Origin: Alicyclobacillus hesperidum
GTDB lineage: Bacteria > Bacillota > Bacilli > Alicyclobacillales > Alicyclobacillaceae
Reading direction: 5' to 3'
Assembly (NCBI RefSeq): GCF_900107035.1
Contig: NZ_FNOJ01000002.1
Location: 62,001-126,000 of the forward strand
Length of the DNA stretch: 64,000 nucleotides
The notes below the pieces were generated by a model, which searched no databases, was not told the DNA's origin, and saw nothing but the letters and a program-made list of their open reading frames with translations. The position numbers and the translations under genes were made by a program. Shown here in pieces: positions 58,853-64,000 of this stretch (positions are counted from its first letter, which is position 1; the number at the start of each line of letters is the position of its first letter).

Positions 58853-60064
58853 ATGTTTTCAAATTATGCACAGACCTGGCTAACCATCCTCCAAACACTG
58901 CACTGGCACGCCGTGATTCCCACTTTGGTGGCAGCCGTTTGGACCTTTATATTCGTGCGCACCATACCGGACTTGGTCCGCACACCGCGCTTGAGACAGG
59001 TGCGACGTGCTGAAGACGAGCGCTGTGCCGCGAAACGGGACCTTGGCAAAGTCAGCGTGATCGTCGCGGCACGGGATGAAGCCGAACGCATTCGGCAAAC
59101 GGTCGAGTCACTGACGGCACAAACATACCCGAACATGGAAATCATTTTGGTGGATGACAGATCCAGCGACGATACGGGAGCGGAAATTGACCGCCAAGCT
59201 GCTTTGGTGGACAACATCGTACCTATTCATATAACCGAACTGCCGCGCGGCTGGCTCGGGAAGAACCACGCGCTATATGTGGGATCAAAACAGGCGACGG
59301 GCGACTGGCTGTTATTCGCGGACGCTGACGTTTATTTCTACCCAGATGCAATCGAACGTGCGATGCAGTATGTACATACGCACAAACTTCAGCATTTGAC
59401 CGTTGCCCCACGCCTGATTGCCACAGGCTATTGGTTGCGCATGCTGACGGCAATGTACATCTTTAATTACGTTTTGTTTAAACGCCCACAGAGTGCGTAC
59501 CGCAGGCGTGCGCGGGCCCATGCGGGAATTGGTGCATTTAATCTTGTCGCCCGCCAGGCCTATGAGAAAAGTGGCACGCACAAGGCTATCTCGCTGCGCC
59601 CTGACGACGATTTGCTTCTGGGCAAACAGATTAAGCGCCACGGCTTTCGGCAACGGTTTGTCCTCGCGCAACAATGTATCGAGATTGAGTGGTATCCAGA
59701 TTTATCGTCGATGATAGTAGGCATGGAAAAAGCACCTTTGCCAGCGTTTCGCTACTCGGCACTACTGCTCTTTCTGAGTATGGTACTGATGATGGCTTTA
59801 TACAGCACGCCATTCATCGGGGCGTTTGTTGGGCCCGGGTGGTACCGTCTGTTGTATGGCTACGCGTTGTTGCTCATGTGCATCCTCTACGAATTGCATG
59901 CAGTCTTTTTAAAGTTGCCAAAACACCAGTTTCTCATTTTACCTATTGGCATGTTGCTCTATAGCTATGCATTTATTCGCTCTGCAGTTCTTGCTGTTCG
60001 CCGAGGCGGCTTAGTGTGGCGCGACACATTCTATACGTTGCGCGAACTTCGCCGAGGCCTGTAA
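58853..60064 (+). CDS. Membrane-bound family 2 glycosyltransferase
   Basis: A 403-residue GT2 enzyme. One N-terminal helix (about residues 18-37) precedes the GT-A domain, with VSVIVAARDEAERI, VDDRSSDDT, FADADVYF (the metal-binding Asp-x-Asp) and PDDDLLLGKQIKRHG. Three or four helices follow at the C terminus. It resembles CrtQ-like transferases that glycosylate membrane lipids or carotenoid acids. ATG at 58853 is used because AAAGGGGAC lies nine bases upstream; an earlier ATG has none. The acceptor is unknown. Confidence 0.85.
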   Translation: MFSNYAQTWLTILQTLHWHAVIPTLVAAVWTFIFVRTIPDLVRTPRLRQVRRAEDERCAAKRDLGKVSVIVAARDEAERIRQTVESLTAQTYPNMEIILVDDRSSDDTGAEIDRQAALVDNIVPIHITELPRGWLGKNHALYVGSKQATGDWLLFADADVYFYPDAIERAMQYVHTHKLQHLTVAPRLIATGYWLRMLTAMYIFNYVLFKRPQSAYRRRARAHAGIGAFNLVARQAYEKSGTHKAISLRPDDDLLLGKQIKRHGFRQRFVLAQQCIEIEWYPDLSSMIVGMEKAPLPAFRYSALLLFLSMVLMMALYSTPFIGAFVGPGWYRLLYGYALLLMCILYELHAVFLKLPKHQFLILPIGMLLYSYAFIRSAVLAVRRGGLVWRDTFYTLRELRRGL

Positions 60065-60109
60065 CTCAGACCTACTTGGGAGCCATGTATGCTGTTCTTG
60101 CTTATATCA

Positions 60110-60150
60110 ACAAAACAAGGTGCGCCGCTAGTGGCGCACCTTGTTTTGTT
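60110..60150. terminator. Strong bidirectional terminator
   Basis: AAAACAAGGTGCGCC and GGCGCACCTTGTTTT pair perfectly around a six-base loop, with A and T tracts on both strands, between the convergent glycosyltransferase and NlpC/P60 genes. Confidence 0.92.
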
Positions 60151-60173
60151 TAGCAGTGCCATCTATCGCGATA

Positions 60174-61343
60174 TCAGTGCGTGATGTAGCGCCGGGCCCC
60201 AATATACTTAGGTCCCCAATACGAATTGAACACGCTGTCGATAGATACACCCATGTCCTGTGAGTCAATCATCAATCCGTTGCCGATGTAGATGCCGACG
60301 TGAGATGCTCCAGGTGCATACGTGCTGAAAAAGACCAAGTCGCCCGGCTGTAAATCATTTTGGCTAACAGGCACACCTGCCGCAAATTGTTCTTCCGAAG
60401 TACGGCTGATATAGACACCAAAATGGGCAAACACATACTGTGTAAATCCAGAGCAATCGAACCCGCTTGGCGACGTACCGCCCCAGACGTATGGCGTACC
60501 AAGGAATTGCTCTGCATAGCCGATAATGGAGTTCGGATCCGCCGGCACCAATGCCGCCTGTTGCTGTTGAACGTATTGAGGGTTGCTCTCTTGTTGCTCG
60601 GCTGCTTGCGTCGCTGCCTGAATGGCTTGGATATCGGATTGCGTCAACTGGATTTGACTCTCGAGCAGCCCTTGTTGCTTCTTACCGCTTTGGATGTCAG
60701 CCTCAACCACTGCTAAATTGTGTTGCTTCTCACCTTTAAGAGCCTCGTCTGTCGCCTGCAACGCCTGCAACTGAGCCTCTATTTGGGCAACTTGTTGCTC
60801 AGATGCCTTGACTTCATTTTGTTTGTCGACAATGGCTTGTTGCAGCGTCTTAACAGATTGAACGACTTGATTCTGGGTCTTGGACACGACGGATAAATCA
60901 TAGAGGCGAGAGAGAAAGTCCGTAAAGCTGGTGGCATTAAATAGAACCTCTAAATAGGAAACATTCCCGTCCTCGTATTCACTGCGTACAATCTGCGCGA
61001 GCTCGTTTTGGTCAGTTTCCAACTCCTGTTGATTCTGCGCCAATTGCACGCCTAACTGGTGTTCCTGCGCCCGCAAGGATGCCATACGCACATGATTCGT
61101 CTCAATCTGCAACTCTACGGTATGTATTGAATTATCAAACGTGGCAATGGCGTTTTTCAATGCCAATTCCTTCGCTGCGTCGGATTGTACTTGTTGTTCT
61201 ACAGTGGCCTTTTCGCTCTGCAACTGCGCCAATTTCTGTTGGTCTTCAGCCAATGAATTTGCGAAAATGTCACGTGGAAAAAACACAAACGACAAAGCTA
61301 CGATTGCGGATACGCCATACATCCATTTTGACTTAATCTGCAT
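60174..61343 (-). CDS. Secreted NlpC/P60 peptidoglycan endopeptidase, CwlO-like
   Basis: A 389-residue exported enzyme. A signal peptide (about residues 1-29, ending near IFANS) is followed by a long coiled coil (about 30-255) rich in Gln, Glu and Ala, a short linker and a C-terminal NlpC/P60 domain. The catalytic Cys is in SGFDCSGFTQY and the His in GASHVGIYIG. The coiled-coil plus NlpC/P60 order is that of CwlO, a D,L-endopeptidase activated by FtsEX and needed for elongation in Bacillus. FtsEX is not encoded here. Confidence 0.9.
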   Translation of the reverse strand: MQIKSKWMYGVSAIVALSFVFFPRDIFANSLAEDQQKLAQLQSEKATVEQQVQSDAAKELALKNAIATFDNSIHTVELQIETNHVRMASLRAQEHQLGVQLAQNQQELETDQNELAQIVRSEYEDGNVSYLEVLFNATSFTDFLSRLYDLSVVSKTQNQVVQSVKTLQQAIVDKQNEVKASEQQVAQIEAQLQALQATDEALKGEKQHNLAVVEADIQSGKKQQGLLESQIQLTQSDIQAIQAATQAAEQQESNPQYVQQQQAALVPADPNSIIGYAEQFLGTPYVWGGTSPSGFDCSGFTQYVFAHFGVYISRTSEEQFAAGVPVSQNDLQPGDLVFFSTYAPGASHVGIYIGNGLMIDSQDMGVSIDSVFNSYWGPKYIGARRYITH

Positions 61344-61705
61344 ATTCGCTCCTCACTGCCAATATCGGATTTGAATTCTATACCTGCCGTTCCCGACAAT
61401 CCATCAATAACACTGTGTTTCTAGTTCTATTCGACAACTTCTTCGAAAATCCTGCCGCAAAAATCGATCTATTGTCCCTATATCTGCGCCGATGTCTTCT
61501 TTTGCAACTTAAACCACGCGATCTACCCAGTGAATCCCGTTTCATTTTGACGATTTTTTGAGATAAAATAGGGTTCACCATCGCATGACCATCGTGAAAT
61601 CCAATTGAACCAGGTAACTTCAAGGCGTTTTCAATGCTAGCTGGTTATGCTGTGCTAAACCGGAAAGGAATCAAAAAGCAAAGAATCTCAGGAGCGTGAA
61701 CCCTG
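61344..61705. other. Divergent intergenic region between the NlpC/P60 and phosphosulfolactate synthase genes
   Basis: This 362-base gap has no convincing gene. On the plus strand a TAAAAT -10 (61562-61567) lies 18 bases after TTTCAT, giving a weak promoter and a leader of roughly 140 bases to the next gene. On the minus strand TATAGAAT lies about 40 bases ahead of the NlpC/P60 gene. I see no clear WalR direct repeat, SigE promoter or riboswitch. Confidence 0.4.
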
Positions 61706-62482
61706 GTGTCAACTACACTAGCACTCGGCTTACGGTTACCGTCCCGCGACGTGAAGCCACGGGCGACTGGGCTGACCATCGTGATCGACAATGGTGTGCC
61801 CCTTCGTTATTTTGAAGATGTGATGGAGAGTTCCGGCGAATGGGTGGATCTCGTCAAGTTTGGTTGGGGCACTTCGCTGGTGACCCCGCGACTCGATGAG
61901 AAAATCGCGTGCTTACGCCGTCTTGGTATCGATTATTTCTTTGGTGGAACGCTGTTTGAGAAGTTTTACGTGCAGAATCAAATTGAGGCATACGAGAAGT
62001 TTTGTCTGCAACACGAGTGCCGTTATGTGGAAATTTCCAATGGGACCGCGCCGCTGTCGAATGAAGAGAAAGGTCGCTGGATTGCACACTTCGCCGAGCG
62101 CTTTAAAGTTCTCAGCGAAGTGGGCTACAAAGATGTCAATCAATCGTTGATGCTGCCTCCCAATCGCTGGATTCAGTTTATTCAAGAGGACCTTGCAGCG
62201 GGCGCCAGCTATGTCATTACCGAAGCTCGAGAATCCGGCACAAGTGGCATTTGTCGCGAAAATGGCGAGTTGCGCTTTGGGCTCATTGAAGAAATTCTCG
62301 ATGCCAATATCGAGATCGAAAAGCTTGTCTTTGAAGCGCCAAACAAGTCGTTACAAACTCACTTTATCGAGAAAGTTGGAAGCAACGTCAACCTTGCGAA
62401 CGTGCCGTTTGCCGATATCATTCCACTCGAGACGTTGCGACTCGGACTGCGTTCCGATACTTTCATGTTGTTTGAAAGCTGA
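61706..62482 (+). CDS. comA: Phosphosulfolactate synthase (ComA/YitD-like)
   Basis: Adds sulfite to phosphoenolpyruvate to give (2R)-phospho-3-sulfolactate. The 258-residue TIM-barrel protein has the family motifs LVKFGWGTSLV, GIDYFFGGTLFEKFYVQ, VEISNGTAPLS and VITEARESGTSGI. In Bacillus the relative YitD is linked to 3-sulfolactate stored in spores, while in methanogens ComA starts coenzyme M synthesis. GTG at 61706 lies 11 bases after GGAG. The sulfite source may be the cysH pathway 10 kb away. Confidence 0.9.
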   Translation: MSTTLALGLRLPSRDVKPRATGLTIVIDNGVPLRYFEDVMESSGEWVDLVKFGWGTSLVTPRLDEKIACLRRLGIDYFFGGTLFEKFYVQNQIEAYEKFCLQHECRYVEISNGTAPLSNEEKGRWIAHFAERFKVLSEVGYKDVNQSLMLPPNRWIQFIQEDLAAGASYVITEARESGTSGICRENGELRFGLIEEILDANIEIEKLVFEAPNKSLQTHFIEKVGSNVNLANVPFADIIPLETLRLGLRSDTFMLFES

Positions 62483-62519
62483 ATCCCGATTCCCTGCACG
62501 CCCTGAAGGAGGACTATGC

Positions 62520-62918
62520 ATGCGCGATCCCCATAACGTGTTTCACTTGGCGATCCCTGCCCGCGATCTCGATGAAACGTACGACTTTTATGTTACGAAG
62601 CTTGGATGTAAACTCGCACGCCGCTATGCGGATCGAATTACGTTAGACTTTTTCGGCGACCAAGTGGTTTGCCATCTCTCAGACAATTTTGATCGCGACG
62701 TGAAGATGTATCCGCGCCACTTTGGTGTCACGTTTAGAGACAAGCGGCAATTTGATAACCTGTACAAGTTGGCGAAACAACGCGAAATCCCGTTTTTCCA
62801 AGACCTGTCGAGGCGTTTTCAAGGAATGATCGAAGAGCATGAAATGTTTTTCCTGCGCGATCCATCCAATAACCTGCTCGAATTCAAGTATTACTACGAT
62901 GAGCGCATGATGTATTGA
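62520..62918 (+). CDS. VOC-superfamily (glyoxalase/dioxygenase-like) protein
   Basis: A 132-residue vicinal-oxygen-chelate fold protein with two beta-alpha-beta units: VFHLAIPARDLDETYDFYVTKLG (first metal His) and a C-terminal FLRDPSNNLLEFKYY (last metal Glu). Reaction unknown; small stand-alone VOC proteins include lyases, dioxygenases and resistance proteins. ATG at 62520 follows GAAGGAGG, 37 bases after the phosphosulfolactate synthase gene, so the two are probably cotranscribed. Confidence 0.87.
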   Translation: MRDPHNVFHLAIPARDLDETYDFYVTKLGCKLARRYADRITLDFFGDQVVCHLSDNFDRDVKMYPRHFGVTFRDKRQFDNLYKLAKQREIPFFQDLSRRFQGMIEEHEMFFLRDPSNNLLEFKYYYDERMMY

Positions 62919-62924
62919 ACCACA

Positions 62925-62948
62925 GCGCCAGCCTAGCTGGGCTGGCGC
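62925..62948. terminator. GC-rich hairpin between convergent genes
   Basis: GCGCCAGCC and GGCTGGCGC form a perfect nine-base stem with a six-base loop between the VOC gene and the germination gene. T tracts are lacking. Confidence 0.5.
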
Positions 62949-62949
62949 C

Positions 62950-64000
62950 TCATGACGGGCGCCGCAAGCGCGACTGTTGCACGCGCGCAAGAATAAGTAA
63001 GCCAACACACGCGAACACGGGAATCATGATCCACCAAACGATGACCAGCACGGGCCAGGCATCATTGACGCTCACGACTTCCACCGAGGTGTGAAACAGC
63101 CAAAAGCCAAACACGACAATGCAGGCTCCCACGGCAGGGACAACCGTCCGGGCTTCGAGCGCGGGCCAAATGCGCTGCAAAGCCGTGCAAATCACATACA
63201 GGTTGATGCCAATTTTGATGACAATGGTGGGCAACCATAACCCGACAATTGGCAGATCAAAGCGATCCAGAAAGTCAGTTAACCGAATTTCGCGAACCGC
63301 TTCATACGCGGGGTACATAAGGTGGCCTGCCAGTGTACTGCTGAGATTGAGCTGACATATCATGAGCACAAACTCGAGCAAACCACAGGAAATCAATATC
63401 GCCATACAGGACTGACGAAACGTAAAATGCTGGTTCGAGAACATCATGGGCAAAATCATGATGTTGCCAATTGGGGTCAACGCATACCACACCCCCACCA
63501 TCGGGCGAATCATCCCTTTTTCAAAAAACGGTTGCATATACTGCCAGCTTAAGTCCGGAATGAGGAGCAACCCGGCGCACAAAGCCACAACGATAAACAG
63601 CGGTATATACAACTCCGCCATGCGCCCGACAATTTCAATTCCTCCGCGCACCATGAACACACACGTCGCTGCGATGAGCGTTGCAATCAAAATGGACGGC
63701 GTTCTGGGCAAGAAGACGACGTTTACAAAATCTGTCCCAAGCCGCAGGTCCTTGCCCATGTCAAGCGCCAGTAACAGTACGTACGCACCAACCAAACACT
63801 TCCCAAGCCACCCGTACTTTTCGACAATGAGCGTCAACAGGTCTTTGCCTGGGTGAGCATGCAAGGTGCGGTTGACGACCCAGAGTACGCCAAGCATGAT
63901 CAGCGCACACGTGGGCACGCCAATCCACGCGTCTTGCCTCGCCAAGCGCAGGATTTGACCAGGCCAGGTGACAAGCGTCGCCGAGAATACATAACAAAGG
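62950..64000 (-). CDS. GerB-family spore germination permease, 5' end outside the window
   Basis: The minus-strand frame stays open to the right edge, so only the C-terminal 350 or so residues are seen. They contain about nine transmembrane helices and the look of the endospore germination permease family (GerAB/GerKB), related to APC-type amino-acid transporters. In spores this subunit binds germinants within a GerABC receptor in the inner membrane. A TTG at 63945 could be mistaken for the start, but the upstream codons continue the hydrophobic family sequence. GerA and GerC partners would lie outside. Confidence 0.85.
   Translation of the reverse strand, partial: LCYVFSATLVTWPGQILRLARQDAWIGVPTCALIMLGVLWVVNRTLHAHPGKDLLTLIVEKYGWLGKCLVGAYVLLLALDMGKDLRLGTDFVNVVFLPRTPSILIATLIAATCVFMVRGGIEIVGRMAELYIPLFIVVALCAGLLLIPDLSWQYMQPFFEKGMIRPMVGVWYALTPIGNIMILPMMFSNQHFTFRQSCMAILISCGLLEFVLMICQLNLSSTLAGHLMYPAYEAVREIRLTDFLDRFDLPIVGLWLPTIVIKIGINLYVICTALQRIWPALEARTVVPAVGACIVVFGFWLFHTSVEVVSVNDAWPVLVIVWWIMIPVFACVGLLILARVQQSRLRRPS

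Noticed and set aside
1-64000. CRISPR arrays, prophage or complete insertion sequences
   Set aside because: No regularly spaced repeats, integrase, transposase or phage structural genes are visible on either strand.

Overview
The window reads as chromosomal DNA of a moderately GC-rich, endospore-forming Bacillota bacterium. CodY, a YerC/TrpR-like protein, YlbF, DUF3243, the spore protein Tlp, a GerB-type germination permease, phosphosulfolactate synthase and a T-box leader all point that way. A gene set that looks built to turn shikimate-derived acids into alicyclic acyl thioesters fits Alicyclobacillus or a close relative, a group known for omega-cyclohexyl fatty acids. That genus call is an inference from gene content. 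I see no rRNA, tRNA, CRISPR array, intact insertion sequence or prophage.

Layout. 0-8.7 kb is housekeeping: DUF3243, an MBL-fold hydrolase with YlbF, a truncated globin with an XRE regulator, queC, a HesB-like protein, a T-box-controlled ileS, then a GIY-YIG protein and an alpha/beta hydrolase. 8.9-13.3 kb is an amide-utilisation locus: a divergent NCS1-type permease facing fmdA-fmdB-amiE, with a GlnR/TnrA-like site between them. 13.4-23.5 kb holds a serine acetyltransferase, an M20 dipeptidase, codY, yerC, three small HTH regulators with palindromic operators, a GNAT protein, a DUF457-type membrane protein, proS and tlp.

23.5-42.2 kb is the most distinctive part. Leftward from about 30.7 kb run an OYE-type dienoyl-CoA reductase, a FabL-like SDR, an acyl carrier protein, an acyl-adenylate ligase, an acyl-CoA dehydrogenase and a zinc alcohol dehydrogenase. 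Rightward from the same divergent promoter run a second ligase, a second acyl-CoA dehydrogenase and a DAHP synthase. After an interruption (antiporter, MFS, SRPBCC and ABM genes), a second divergent block carries another FabL-like SDR, a hotdog thioesterase, a classical SDR and a FabF-like ketosynthase. The DAHP synthase feeds the shikimate pathway and the rest is suited to activating, reducing and dehydrating a cyclic acid, so I propose a shikimate to cyclohexanecarboxyl-thioester pathway. A similar operator-like sequence lies just downstream of the -10 of both rightward promoters.

42.3-47.3 kb carries an aldo/keto reductase, a HAD phosphatase, a chemoreceptor with almost no external domain, a PaaI-type thioesterase and purU. 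47.4-52.7 kb is assimilatory sulfate reduction plus siroheme synthesis (cysH, cysI, cobA-hemD fusion, sirB, with sirC divergent). 53-64 kb has an EmrAB-type efflux pair, threonine aldolase, a class B penicillin-binding protein, a membrane glycosyltransferase, a CwlO-like NlpC/P60 endopeptidase, phosphosulfolactate synthase, a VOC protein and a GerB permease that runs off the right edge.
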